A DNA stretch of 64,000 nt from Streptomyces parvulus (GTDB lineage Bacteria; Actinomycetota; Actinomycetes; Streptomycetales; Streptomycetaceae): assembly GCF_014648855.1 (NCBI RefSeq), contig NZ_BMRX01000020.1, positions 1 through 64,000 on the forward strand, written 5' to 3'. Shown one piece after another: positions 9,803 through 18,219 of the stretch (the first letter of the stretch is position 1; every line of letters begins with the position of its first letter). The position numbers were made by a program, and so were the translations under genes. The notes beneath the pieces were generated by a model that was not told where the DNA came from, did no database searches, and saw only the letters and a program-made list of their open reading frames with translations.

Positions 9803-11257
9803 TCAGTGGGCGGAGGCGGCCCGTGCCTCGGCACCGTCGGCCGGTGCCGGGTGCGCCGCGCCGGCCGCCGGGCGGTGCCCCGGGATGAAGGAGGCGATCA
9901 CGAAGGCGAGCACGGCGGCGCCCGCGCCGATGCCCATGACGACCTTGAACGCGTTCTCGGAGGGCAGGGCGAAGCCGCCGAGGCTGACCGTCATCTGGGC
10001 CAGCACGACGCCCGCGATGGCGCTGGCCACCGAGGTGCCGATGGACCGCATGAGCGTGTTGAGGCTGTTGGCGGCGGCCGTCTCGTGGGCGGGCACCGCG
10101 CTCATGATCAGCGCGGGCATGGCGCCGTAGGTGAAGCCGATGCCGGCGCCGATGACGCAGGAGACCAGCACCAGGTGCCAGACCTCGCTCATCAGGGCGA
10201 TGTTCAGGCCGTAGCCGGCCGCGACGATCAGGGCGCCGATCATCAGGGTCACCTTCGGACCGCGCGACTTGGACACCTTGGCCGAGACCGGGGCGAACGC
10301 CATCATCACCAGGCCGGAGGGCGCCATCACGAGACCGGCGGTCAGCAGGGAGCGGCCCAGGCCGTACCCGGTGGCCTCCGGCAGCTGGAGGAGCTGCGGC
10401 AGCACCAGGGACATCGCGAACATGGAGAAGCCGACGGCGATCGAGGCCAGGTTGGTGAAGAGGACCTGACGGCGGGCGGTGGTGCGCAGGTCCACCAGCG
10501 GCTGCGGGGTGCGCAGCTCCCACCGGCCCCAGACCAGCAGGACCACCACAGCGGCCGCGAACAGGCCGAGCGTGGTGCCGCTGGTCCAGCCCCAGTCGGC
10601 GCCCTTGGAGATCGCCAGCAGCAGGCAGACCAGCCCGGCCGCCATGCCGAGACCGCCGGGCACGTCGAACCGGCCACCGGTGCGCACCGCCGACTCCGGC
10701 ACGAGTATCAGGACCATCACCAGGGCCACGGCCCCGAGGCCGCCGGAGAGCCAGAAGAGCATGTGCCAGTCGAGGTTGTCCGCGATCAGCGCGGCGATCG
10801 GCAGGCCGAGCGCGCCGCCGACGCCGAGCGAGGCGCTCATCAGGGCCGTGGCCCCGGCCAGCCGCTCGGCGGGCAGTTCGTCGCGCATGATGCTGATGCC
10901 CAGCGGGATCACCGCGGCGGAGAGTCCCTGCATGGCGCGTCCGACGACCATCGGCACGAGGGTGTCGCTCAGTCCGCAGACCGCCGAGCCGGCGATCAGC
11001 AGCACCAGGCTGAGCAGCAGCATGCGCCGCTTGCCCGCCATGTCGCCGAGCCTGCCGACGACCGGGGTAGCCACCGCGGCGGCGAGCAGCGTGGCGGTCA
11101 CCGCCCAGGCCGCGTCCGAGGCGGGGGCGTCCAGCAGCTTGGGCAGCTCCGGGACGATCGGGATGACCAGGGTCTGCATCAGCGAGACGACGATGCCGGC
11201 CAGGGCCAGTACCGCCACCACGGCGTTCGGCCGCGGTGCGGCGGGGGAAGCGGGCAT
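9803..11257 (-). CDS. DHA2-family MFS multidrug efflux transporter
   Basis: This 484-aa inner-membrane protein has about 14 predicted transmembrane helices, typical of the EmrB/QacA (DHA2) drug:proton antiporters. Motif A between TM2 and TM3 is GRLGDMAGKRRML and motif C is recognisable in helix 5 (GVGGALGLPIAALI). It starts MPASPAAPRPNAV with an AAAGG-type ribosome binding site. It is divergently arranged with a TetR-family gene, the usual configuration in which the regulator represses the pump and is relieved by the exported compound. A palindrome-like site in the shared region (11301-11319) supports this. Substrates cannot be predicted. Confidence 0.92.
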   Translation of the reverse strand: MPASPAAPRPNAVVAVLALAGIVVSLMQTLVIPIVPELPKLLDAPASDAAWAVTATLLAAAVATPVVGRLGDMAGKRRMLLLSLVLLIAGSAVCGLSDTLVPMVVGRAMQGLSAAVIPLGISIMRDELPAERLAGATALMSASLGVGGALGLPIAALIADNLDWHMLFWLSGGLGAVALVMVLILVPESAVRTGGRFDVPGGLGMAAGLVCLLLAISKGADWGWTSGTTLGLFAAAVVVLLVWGRWELRTPQPLVDLRTTARRQVLFTNLASIAVGFSMFAMSLVLPQLLQLPEATGYGLGRSLLTAGLVMAPSGLVMMAFAPVSAKVSKSRGPKVTLMIGALIVAAGYGLNIALMSEVWHLVLVSCVIGAGIGFTYGAMPALIMSAVPAHETAAANSLNTLMRSIGTSVASAIAGVVLAQMTVSLGGFALPSENAFKVVMGIGAGAAVLAFVIASFIPGHRPAAGAAHPAPADGAEARAASAH

Positions 11258-11300
11258 GGATGTGCCTTTCGGGCGTTGAGCGCGAGAGCCGGAGCGAATG

Positions 11301-11319
11301 TTTAAGTCAGTCGCTTGAA
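11301..11319. promoter_or_regulatory. candidate TetR operator in the MFS/TetR divergent region
   Basis: TTTAAG and CTTGAA form an inverted repeat (5 of 6 positions) around TCAGTCG, in the AT-richest part of the MFS/TetR divergent region and 44 nt upstream of the MFS start. Its placement fits an operator for the adjacent TetR protein. Confidence 0.45.
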
Positions 11320-11484
11320 GTATCGTACGGGGTGTGGAGCGGGCGTGCCCGTCCGGCCCGCGCGGTGATCCGGCGCGGGTGCCCCGTAGGCTTCCGTGAG
11401 AGGCGCCGTACGGCGTCGGACCTGCGACGACCCGAGGGACCGGTCGTGGCGGGCGGCGAGGAGAGTCCCGGCGCGGTGGTGATC

Positions 11485-12141
11485 ATGGCGGGCAGGACGG
11501 TCCGGACCGAACAGGCCGGCGCGACCCGGCAGCTGATCCTCGTCACCGCCGAGCGGCTCTTCGCCGAGCACGGTGTCTACGCCGTCTCCAACCGGCAGGT
11601 CAGCGAGGCCGCGGGCCAGGGCAACAACGCCGCGGTCGGCTACCACTTCGGCACCAAGTCCGACCTGGTCCGCGCGGTGGCGCAGCGGCACTCGGCCCGC
11701 GTCGAGGAACTGCGGGCGGGCCAGCTCGCCGCCCTCGGCGACTCGACGGACCTGCGCGACTGGGTGGACTGCCTGGTCCGGCCGCAGTTCGACCACCTGG
11801 CGGAGCTGGGCGGCCCCACCTGGTACGCCCGGTTCTGCGCCCAGGTCATGACCGACCCGGCGCTGCGGGAGATCATGGTTGAGGAGTCCCGGGCCTCTCC
11901 GTCGCTGCGCGAGATCATCGCCGGCCGCGACCGGTGCATGCCCGCGCTGCCGGACGAGGTCCGCGCCGAGCGGGGCGACATGGCGCGCCACCTCATCGTG
12001 CACATGGCGGCCGAGCGGGAGCGCGCCCTCGCCGAGGGCAGGCCCACGCCGCGGTCCGGCTGGCGGGAGGCCGCCGACGGCCTGGTCGACGCGATCGTGG
12101 GCATGTGGCTGGCGCCGGTCAGGCCCCGGGGCGGGGAGTGA
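11485..12141 (+). CDS. TetR/AcrR-family regulator of the adjacent MFS pump
   Basis: This is a 218-aa repressor. The N-terminal HTH is residues about 10-60 (TRQLILVTAERLFAEHGVYA, VSNRQVSEAAGQGN, AVGYHFGTKSDLV), and the remainder is the ligand-binding helical domain. The start is uncertain: ATG 11485 (MAGRTVRTEQ) is chosen because the domain begins soon after, but GTG 11476 lies better spaced from a GAGGAG at 11458-11463. The open frame runs further upstream into low-similarity sequence. Gene context (divergent MFS, shared palindrome) suggests repression of the transporter and probably of itself. Confidence 0.88.
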   Translation: MAGRTVRTEQAGATRQLILVTAERLFAEHGVYAVSNRQVSEAAGQGNNAAVGYHFGTKSDLVRAVAQRHSARVEELRAGQLAALGDSTDLRDWVDCLVRPQFDHLAELGGPTWYARFCAQVMTDPALREIMVEESRASPSLREIIAGRDRCMPALPDEVRAERGDMARHLIVHMAAERERALAEGRPTPRSGWREAADGLVDAIVGMWLAPVRPRGGE

Positions 12142-12185
12142 CCGGGTTCTCGGATCCGCGGTCCCGGACGGGGAGCGGGCGGCGC

Positions 12186-12209
12186 ACGGTCCTTACCGTC
12201 GAGTAATAT
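12186..12209 (+). promoter_or_regulatory. candidate promoter/operator of the DoxX-peroxiredoxin pair
   Basis: ACGGT-N4-ACCGT (12186-12199) sits just upstream of TAATAT (12204-12209), a good -10 hexamer 28 nt before the start codon. No clear -35 is visible, so the dyad may be an activator site. Confidence 0.35.
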
Positions 12210-12237
12210 CGCGCGCCAGGCCCCAAGAGGAGGAACC

Positions 12238-12618
12238 GTGCCCCGGTCCGAACGCTCACCCCTGCTGCTCGCCGGCCTGCTGGCCACCGCGGGTGTCGCC
12301 CATTTCGCCCAGCCCCGCACCTTCGACGCGATCGTGCCCCGCTCCCTGCCCGGATCCCCCCGGACCTGGACCTACGCCAGTGGCGTCGCGGAACTCGCAC
12401 TGGCCGCCGGTGTCGCCCTGCCGCGCACCCGGAAGGCGGCCGCGCTGACCGCGGCCGCGTTCTTCGTCGGGGTGTTCCCCGCCAACGCCAAGATGGCCTG
12501 GGACTGGCGGCACCGCCCCGCGCCCCTGAAGGCCGCCGCCTACGGCCGGCTGCCCGTGCAGGTGCCGCTGGTGCTGTGGGCCCGCAGTGTCGCCAAGGGC
12601 AGCGAGGGCCGGTCGTGA
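12238..12618 (+). CDS. DoxX-like integral membrane protein
   Basis: This 126-aa protein has about four hydrophobic helices (LLLAGLLATAGVAHFAQP, WTYASGVAELALAAGVAL, AALTAAAFFVGVFPANAKM, QVPLVLWA). The pattern AGVAHF...FDAIVPRSLP and the internal FPANAKMAWDW match the DoxX/MauE superfamily, whose members support thiol or quinone redox processes in the membrane. The GTG start is preceded by AAGAGGAGGAA. Its stop overlaps the start of the peroxiredoxin gene by 4 bp, tying it to peroxide or thiol stress. Its exact role is unknown. Confidence 0.82.
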   Translation: MPRSERSPLLLAGLLATAGVAHFAQPRTFDAIVPRSLPGSPRTWTYASGVAELALAAGVALPRTRKAAALTAAAFFVGVFPANAKMAWDWRHRPAPLKAAAYGRLPVQVPLVLWARSVAKGSEGRS

Positions 12619-13082
12619 GCCGCACCCCCGCCGTCGGCGACACCGTCGAGGACTTCACCCTGCCCGACGAGACCGGCACCCCGCGCCGCCTGTCCGAACT
12701 GCTCGCGGACGGCCCGGTCGTGTTGTTCTTCTACCCCGCCGCCCTGACCGCCGGCTGCACCGCGGAGGCCTGCCACTTCCGCGACCTCGCCGCCGAGTTC
12801 GCGGCCGCCGGTGCCCGCCCCGTCGGCGTCAGCGGCGACACCGTCGAGAAGCAGCAGGAGTTCACCGGACGCCACACCCTGGGCATGCCGCTGCTCTCCG
12901 ACACCGACGGCGCGGTCCGCGAGCTGTTCGGGGTCAGGCGGGGGTTCAGCATGGCCCCCACCAAGCGGGTCACCTTCGTGATCGGCCGCGACCGCGTCGT
13001 CCTGGAGGTCGTGCGCAGCGAGATCAGGATGAACACGCACGCCGACCGCGCCCTCGCCGCCCTCCGCGCGCACGGGGCCTGA
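12615..13082 (+). CDS. peroxiredoxin (BCP/PrxQ type)
   Basis: This 155-aa cytoplasmic thiol peroxidase reduces H2O2 or organic hydroperoxides. The peroxidatic cysteine lies in YPAALTAGCTAEACHFRD. The second Cys five residues later is the resolving cysteine typical of atypical two-Cys BCP/PrxQ enzymes. FTLPDETGT at the N-terminus is also characteristic. The GTG start overlaps the DoxX stop (GTGA), implying coupled translation. A 19-bp direct repeat covers its last codons and stop. Confidence 0.93.
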   Translation: MSRTPAVGDTVEDFTLPDETGTPRRLSELLADGPVVLFFYPAALTAGCTAEACHFRDLAAEFAAAGARPVGVSGDTVEKQQEFTGRHTLGMPLLSDTDGAVRELFGVRRGFSMAPTKRVTFVIGRDRVVLEVVRSEIRMNTHADRALAALRAHGA

Positions 13083-13105
13083 CGGCCGCGCACGGGGCCT
13101 GACGG
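13067..13105 (+). repeat. 19-bp tandem direct repeat at the 3' end of the peroxiredoxin gene
   Basis: CGCGCACGGGGCCTGACGG occurs at 13067-13085 and again at 13087-13105 (period 20). The first copy holds the final codons and the TGA stop; the second is non-coding. It looks like a small replication-slippage duplication. Confidence 0.85.
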
Positions 13106-13149
13106 GAACCGCTCACGATCCGTCCCGGTTGATACCGCTTCGCCCAGGG

Positions 13150-15513
13150 ATGATCCTGGACGGCATGGAGGAAGTCTCCGCCGCGATGACCGTCGACGCC
13201 CGGGGCAGGGTGACGGGCTGGAGCGACGGCGCGCGGCGGCTCACCGGCTACCGGGCCGACGAGGTCGTGGGGCGCGCAGCGCGGGAGCTGCTCGCCCGCG
13301 ACCTGCCCGACGGCCCCCCGTCCGGCACCGCCGCGGTCGTCCACCGCGACGGCGGCACGGTCCTGCTGCGGCTGCGGTCCTGCCCCCTGCTCGGGGCCGA
13401 CGGCGCACCGCTCGGCCACGCCGTCACCGCACAGCCCGAGGCCCCGGGACACGGGCTGATCGAGGAGGCCGTCCGGCAGGCGTCCCTGTCGATGGCCGTC
13501 CTCGACCCCGAGCTGCGCTTCCTGCACGTCAACGAGACCACCTGCCGGATGCTGGGCCGCACCGCGCGGGAGCTGATCGGCCGCGGCCTTCCCGAGACGC
13601 TGGGCCGCACCGGAAGCGGCCGGGGTTCCTTCGTGCACCACCTGCGGCTCGCCGCCGAACACGGCCTGCCCGTCCAGTACGAGACCTACTCGCCGGCGCC
13701 CGCCGGTACCCGCCCGCACGCCTGGACCGTGGAGATCTGGCCGGTCCACGACGCGTCCGGCGACCTCACCGCCGTCGCCGTGGCCGCCCTGGAGAGCACC
13801 GAGCAGCACCGGGCGCGGGAGCGGTTGGACCTGCTGGGCGCCGCGGGCGCCGTCGGCAGCACCCTCGACGTGGTGCGCACCGCCGAGGAGCTCGTCGGCC
13901 TGCTGGTGCCCCGGTTCGCCGGCTTCGCCACCGTCGACCTGCTCGACTGGACCCTGGGCACCGACGAGCCCCTCGCGGCGTCCACCGAGGACGGCGAACT
14001 GCGCCGGACGGCCCACGCCTTCGCGCAGGAGGGCTTTCCCACCCCCGCCGTGCACCTGGGCGGACGAGAGGTCTACCCGCCCTACGCCCCGCCCGCCCGG
14101 GCGATGCGGGAGGGCCGCGTCGTCCTCGGCGGACCCGGCGACCCGGACTTCGACCGCTGGATGCGCACCCGCGCGGCCGAGGCGCCGCACAACCGCGCCT
14201 TCCGCGAGGCCGTCTGCTCCGTCCTGTGCGTGCCCCTGCGGGCCCGCGGCACCACACTCGGCGTGGCGCTGGCCGCCCGCACCGCGCCCCGGGAGCCCTT
14301 CGCCCCCGAGGACGCCGTACTGGCCGAGGAACTCGTCGGCCGCGCCGCCGTCTCCGTGGACAACGCCCGGCGCTTCGCCCGCGAGCGCTCCACCGCCCTG
14401 GAGATCCAGCGCAGCCTGCTGCCCAGGGGCCTGCCCGGCCAGGCCGCGGTCGAGGTGGCCCACCGCTACCTCCCCTCCGCGTCGGCGGCCGGCATCGGGG
14501 GCGACTGGTTCGACGTGATCCCGCTCTCCGGCACCCGGGTAGCCCTCGTCGTCGGCGACGTCGTGGGCCACGGCATCCCGTCCACGGCGACCATGGGACG
14601 CCTGTGCACGGCCGTGCGCACCCTGGCCGACGTGGACCTGCCGCCCGACGAGCTGCTCACCCACCTGGACGACCTCGTCACCCACCTCGCGGCCGTCGGC
14701 GAGACCGACGACGGAGACCGGGGCGAGATCGCCGAACTGGGCGCCACCTGCCTCTACGCCGTCTACGACCCCGTCTCCCGCCGGCTGTCCCTCGCGGCGG
14801 CCGGCCACCCCGCGCCCGCGATCCTGCTGCCCGACGGCACCGCGCGGCTCGTCCCGGTCAGCGCGGGGCCGCCGCTCGGCGTGGGCGGACTGCCCTTCGA
14901 GGCGACCGAACTGGAACTGCCCGAGGGCTCCGTCGTCGCCCTCTACACCGACGGCCTCGTCGAGGACCGCGAACCGGACCGCGACCTCGACCACGCCACC
15001 GCGGAACTGTGCCGGGCGCTGGCCGCCCCCGCCGCCTCGCTCGACGCCCTGTGCGACGGCGTGCTCAAGGCCGTGCTGCCCGAGGAGCCCGCCGACGACG
15101 TGGCCCTGCTGCTCGCCCGCACCCGGGCCCTGGGCGAGGACCGGATCCGCACCTGGGACGTCCACCCCGACCCGGCGCACGTGGCGGCGACCCGGCGGTC
15201 CGTCATGGAACAGCTCACGGCGTGGGGGCTCGACGAGACGGCCTTCGTCACCGAACTCGTGGTCAGCGAACTGGTCACCAACGCCATCCGGTACGGCGAG
15301 CCGCCCATCCAGCTGCGTCTCATCCGGCACACCGCGCTCATCTGCGAGGTATCCGACGCCAGTTCCACCTCGCCCCATCTGCGCCGGGCGCACGCCTACG
15401 ACGAGGGCGGCCGCGGCCTGCTGCTGGTCGCCCAGCTCACCCAGCGCTGGGGCAGCCGGCAGACGGACACCGGCAAGACCATCTGGGCGGAGCAGCCGCT
15501 GCCCGCGCGGTGA
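13150..15513 (+). CDS. PAS-PAS-GAF-SpoIIE phosphatase-HATPase multidomain regulator
   Basis: This protein of about 787 aa has a Streptomyces signalling architecture. Two PAS domains come first (about 5-100, with VTGWSDGARRLTGYRADEVV, and about 105-220, with VNETTCRMLGRTARELIG). A GAF domain follows (about 235-395). The SpoIIE/PP2C phosphatase is about 405-625 (GGDWFDVIPLSG, VGDVVGHGI, ALYTDGLVEDR). A C-terminal HATPase_c domain is about 655-785 (ELVVSELVTNAIRYG, GGRGLLLV). Such proteins combine anti-sigma kinase and anti-anti-sigma phosphatase functions to control SigB-family sigma factors. The start is uncertain: ATG 13150 or ATG 13165, both with weak RBS; a TTG at 13129 is less likely. Confidence 0.9.
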   Translation: MILDGMEEVSAAMTVDARGRVTGWSDGARRLTGYRADEVVGRAARELLARDLPDGPPSGTAAVVHRDGGTVLLRLRSCPLLGADGAPLGHAVTAQPEAPGHGLIEEAVRQASLSMAVLDPELRFLHVNETTCRMLGRTARELIGRGLPETLGRTGSGRGSFVHHLRLAAEHGLPVQYETYSPAPAGTRPHAWTVEIWPVHDASGDLTAVAVAALESTEQHRARERLDLLGAAGAVGSTLDVVRTAEELVGLLVPRFAGFATVDLLDWTLGTDEPLAASTEDGELRRTAHAFAQEGFPTPAVHLGGREVYPPYAPPARAMREGRVVLGGPGDPDFDRWMRTRAAEAPHNRAFREAVCSVLCVPLRARGTTLGVALAARTAPREPFAPEDAVLAEELVGRAAVSVDNARRFARERSTALEIQRSLLPRGLPGQAAVEVAHRYLPSASAAGIGGDWFDVIPLSGTRVALVVGDVVGHGIPSTATMGRLCTAVRTLADVDLPPDELLTHLDDLVTHLAAVGETDDGDRGEIAELGATCLYAVYDPVSRRLSLAAAGHPAPAILLPDGTARLVPVSAGPPLGVGGLPFEATELELPEGSVVALYTDGLVEDREPDRDLDHATAELCRALAAPAASLDALCDGVLKAVLPEEPADDVALLLARTRALGEDRIRTWDVHPDPAHVAATRRSVMEQLTAWGLDETAFVTELVVSELVTNAIRYGEPPIQLRLIRHTALICEVSDASSTSPHLRRAHAYDEGGRGLLLVAQLTQRWGSRQTDTGKTIWAEQPLPAR

Positions 15514-15527
15514 CCGCCCGATGGGCC

Positions 15528-16175
15528 CTACGCCTGCCCGTCCCCGGCCTCCCCGGTCCTTCCGGCCTCTTCGGCCGCGACCCGGGCCAGCGTGCGCCCG
15601 GTGCGCGCGGACCGGGCGCGCCGCGGATCCGGGGCGCCGCGCCCGCGCCCGCCGCCGGCCGTCCGCACCAGCAGCCACGCCGCGTCCTCGCCGGCGGCCG
15701 CGCCCGGCCCGCCGCGGAACCGGGTCAGCGCGTACTCGCCGCGCAGTTTCGAGCCGTGCAGCCGGAACCTGGCGTGGCCCGACTCCAGGGACTCGGCGAA
15801 GTCGACGGGCCGGCCCCGGCGGTCGTGGCTGAGCTGCTCGTAGTCGCCGCGGTCCCACACGATGACCGTGCCGCCCCCGTACTCCCCGGCCGCGATCACG
15901 CCCTCGAACTCCTCGTACTCCAGCGGGTGGTCCTCGGTCGGCACCGCGAGCCGCTTCTCGCTCGGGTCCCCGGGCGGGCCCTTCGGCACCGACCAGGACT
16001 TCAGCACGTCGCCGACCTGCAGCCGGAAGTCGAAGTGCAGGGTGCTCGCGTCGTGGATCTGCACCACGAAGCGCGGCCGTCCCGCCCCGGCCGCCGCTCC
16101 GCGCCCGGAGGGCTCACCGGTCCGGCCGAAGTCGCGTCTGCCGCGGTAGTCCCGCAGCCCGTTCCCGTCGCCCAC
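15528..16175 (-). CDS. stand-alone LigD 3'-phosphoesterase domain protein
   Basis: This 215-aa protein matches the LigD phosphoesterase (PE) module, which trims 3'-ribonucleotide and 3'-phosphate ends before joining. The signature FVVQIHDASTLHFDFRLQ contains the His and Asp metal ligands. It is followed by LKSWSVPKGP, DHPLEYEEFEGVI, GGGTVIVWDRG and KLRGEYALTR. The C-terminal 45 residues are basic and low complexity (RGRGAPDPRRARSARTGRT) and may bind DNA. It starts with GTG. The ligase-domain gene is 6 kb away on the same strand; Ku and polymerase-domain genes are not in the window. Confidence 0.92.
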   Translation of the reverse strand: MGDGNGLRDYRGRRDFGRTGEPSGRGAAAGAGRPRFVVQIHDASTLHFDFRLQVGDVLKSWSVPKGPPGDPSEKRLAVPTEDHPLEYEEFEGVIAAGEYGGGTVIVWDRGDYEQLSHDRRGRPVDFAESLESGHARFRLHGSKLRGEYALTRFRGGPGAAAGEDAAWLLVRTAGGGRGRGAPDPRRARSARTGRTLARVAAEEAGRTGEAGDGQA

Positions 16176-16224
16176 CCGCGGCTCCTTCCGTCGGACCGTC
16201 GCCGGCCGGGGCCGGGTACCCCGG

Positions 16225-17055
16225 TCAGAACTCCTCGTGCACCTCGGGGTCGCCGCCGATCCGCCGGTGCGCCCGGTCGGCCACCGCGCGCATCTGCTCC
16301 GGGCCCAGCTCGAAACCGAAGACCTCCAGGTTGGCCCGCTGCCGCGCCGGGTCGGCGGACTTCGGGATCGGCACCGCGCCCAGCTGGGTGTGCCAGCGCA
16401 GCACCGCCTGGGCCGGCGTCACGCCGTGCGCGTCGGCGACCGCGGCGACGGCGGGGTCGTCCAGCAGATCGCTGCCGCGGCCCAGCGGGCTCCAGCTCTC
16501 GGTGCGGATGCCCTTGCGCTCGTGGTAGGCGCGCAGCTCGTCCTGCGGGAACAGCGGGTGCAGCTCGATCTGGTTGACGGACGGCAGCACCCCCGTCTCC
16601 TTCTCCAGCCGCTCGATGTGGTCCGGCGTGAAGTTGGAGACGCCCACCGAGCGCACCAGGCCGTCCTCCCGGAGCTTGACCATGGCCTTCCAGGAGTCGA
16701 CGTACTTGTCCACCCGCGGCAGCGGCCAGTGGATCAGGTACAGGTCGACGTACTCCACCCCGAGCCGGGCCCGGGACTCCTCGAACGAGGCGAGCGTCTC
16801 CTCGTACCCGTGGTGCCGGCCGGGCAGTTTCGTCGTCACGACGATCTCCTCGCGGGGGACCCCGCCGGCCGCCACCCCGCGGCCGACGCCGGTCTCGTTG
16901 CGGTAGTTCGTCGCCGTGTCGATCAGGCGGTACCCCGTCTCCAGGGCCGTGCGGACCGCCCGCTCGGCCTCGTCGTCCGTCATCGGCCAGGTGCCGAGCC
17001 CCAGGGCGGGGAGCGTGGTGCCGTCGTTGAGCGTGTGCGCCGGGATGCTGATCAC
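16225..17055 (-). CDS. aldo/keto reductase (AKR5-like)
   Basis: This is a 276-aa NADPH-dependent oxidoreductase of the 2,5-diketo-gluconate reductase type. It shows GLGTWPMTDDEAERAV, the catalytic Asp/Tyr segment LIDTATNYRNE, the catalytic Lys in VTTKLPGRHHG and His in LIHWPLP. The cofactor motif is IPKSADPARQRANLEVF near the C-terminus. The GTG start (VISIPAHT) follows GGGAAGGT. It is divergent from a dioxygenase gene with 150 bp between them. The natural substrate is unknown. Confidence 0.92.
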   Translation of the reverse strand: MISIPAHTLNDGTTLPALGLGTWPMTDDEAERAVRTALETGYRLIDTATNYRNETGVGRGVAAGGVPREEIVVTTKLPGRHHGYEETLASFEESRARLGVEYVDLYLIHWPLPRVDKYVDSWKAMVKLREDGLVRSVGVSNFTPDHIERLEKETGVLPSVNQIELHPLFPQDELRAYHERKGIRTESWSPLGRGSDLLDDPAVAAVADAHGVTPAQAVLRWHTQLGAVPIPKSADPARQRANLEVFGFELGPEQMRAVADRAHRRIGGDPEVHEEF

Positions 17056-17205
17056 CGCAGGACCTTCCCTCGACTGTGCGCGGCGGTGCGCCGCCCCTCC
17101 AGCCTCGCCCACCGGGGGACCCGTGATCAACCGGACGGCGGGCGGGTCTGCCACGATCGGTGCCGGAACGGGAACGGACGGACCACACCGACCAACGGAG
17201 CACGC

Positions 17206-18207
17206 ATGACGACGGACAGGACGACGCACGGCGCCACCGACAGGGCCACCCGGGCCGATGAGGCGGCCCGGACCGCGGACGTCGAGGTGCGTCCCGTCGC
17301 CGGGCACATCGGCGCCGAGATCCTGGGTGTCGACCTCGCCGCCGGGCTCGACGCGGCCCAGGTGGCGGCCGTACGGGCGGCGGTGCTGCGCTGGAAGGTG
17401 GTGTTCTTCCGGGACCAGCGCCTCGACCACGCCGGACACATCGCGTTCGCGCGCCAGTTCGGCGAGCCGGTCGTCCTGCCCCGGCGGGGCAAGGCGTCAC
17501 CGGCCGGGTTCCCGGAGGTCGAGACGACCGCCGACCGGCTGGAGCTGGGCGGACGCTTCGGCATGGAGCACGACGAGTGGTTGGCCCGCCGGCGCCACAC
17601 GCTGCTGCGCGGCTGGCACTGCGACCACGGCGCCCGGATCGACCCGCCGGCCGCCACGATCCTGCGGGCCGAGACGGTACCGCCGTACGGCGGCGACACC
17701 ACCTGGGCGAACCTCGCCGCCGCCTACGCCGGACTGTCCGCCCCGATGCGCGCCTTCGCCGACACCCTGCGCGCCGAACACCGCCTCGGCGTCGGCTACC
17801 AGCCCCGGCCCGGCGACGACGCCTACGTCCGGCACCTCCTCGACCACCAGACGGCGACCGTGCACCCGCTGGTCCGCGTCCACCCGGAGACCGGCGAGCG
17901 GGTGCTGTTCGTCAACGGCTACTACGTCGAGCAGATCACCGGCCTCTCCCGGCCCGAGAGCGCCGCCGTCCTGGAACTGCTCCTGGAGCAGGCCACCCGC
18001 CCCGAATACACGGTCCGCTTCCGCTGGGAGCCGGGGAGCGTCGCCTTCTGGGACAACCGCGCCACCATCCACCTCGCCCCCAGTGACAACGCCCACCTCG
18101 GCCACCCGCGGACCATGCACCGCGTGATGCTGGCCGGCGACGTGCCGGCCGGGGTCGACGGCACGCCGTCCGAAGCCCTCACCGGCAGCGAGCCCGGCCG
18201 CTGGTGA
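17206..18207 (+). CDS. TauD/TfdA-family Fe(II)/2-oxoglutarate-dependent dioxygenase
   Basis: This 333-aa enzyme couples 2-oxoglutarate decarboxylation to oxidation of an organic substrate, which in this family is often taurine, sulfonates or alkyl sulfates. The iron ligands are the HxD pair in GWHCDHGARI and the distal His in RTMHRVMLAG. GYYVEQITGL and SVAFWDNRATIHLA are the usual TauD segments. There is an unusual insertion between residues about 105 and 140. The ATG has GGAG upstream. No sulfonate transporter is adjacent, so the substrate is open. It ends 7 bp before the convergent metallophosphoesterase stop. Confidence 0.9.
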   Translation: MTTDRTTHGATDRATRADEAARTADVEVRPVAGHIGAEILGVDLAAGLDAAQVAAVRAAVLRWKVVFFRDQRLDHAGHIAFARQFGEPVVLPRRGKASPAGFPEVETTADRLELGGRFGMEHDEWLARRRHTLLRGWHCDHGARIDPPAATILRAETVPPYGGDTTWANLAAAYAGLSAPMRAFADTLRAEHRLGVGYQPRPGDDAYVRHLLDHQTATVHPLVRVHPETGERVLFVNGYYVEQITGLSRPESAAVLELLLEQATRPEYTVRFRWEPGSVAFWDNRATIHLAPSDNAHLGHPRTMHRVMLAGDVPAGVDGTPSEALTGSEPGRW

Positions 18208-18219
18208 CCGCGCGTCACC
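18203..18219. terminator. small hairpin holding both convergent stop codons
   Basis: GGTGAC and GTCACC (18203-18208 and 18214-18219) form a 6-bp stem over CGCGC. The left arm contains the dioxygenase TGA and the right arm the complement of the phosphoesterase TGA. Weak as a terminator but symmetrical. Confidence 0.35.

Noticed and set aside
13024..15858. 944-codon minus-strand open frame
   Set aside because: Antisense to the PAS/GAF/SpoIIE gene; the translation has no family motif, while the plus strand shows five consecutive domains.
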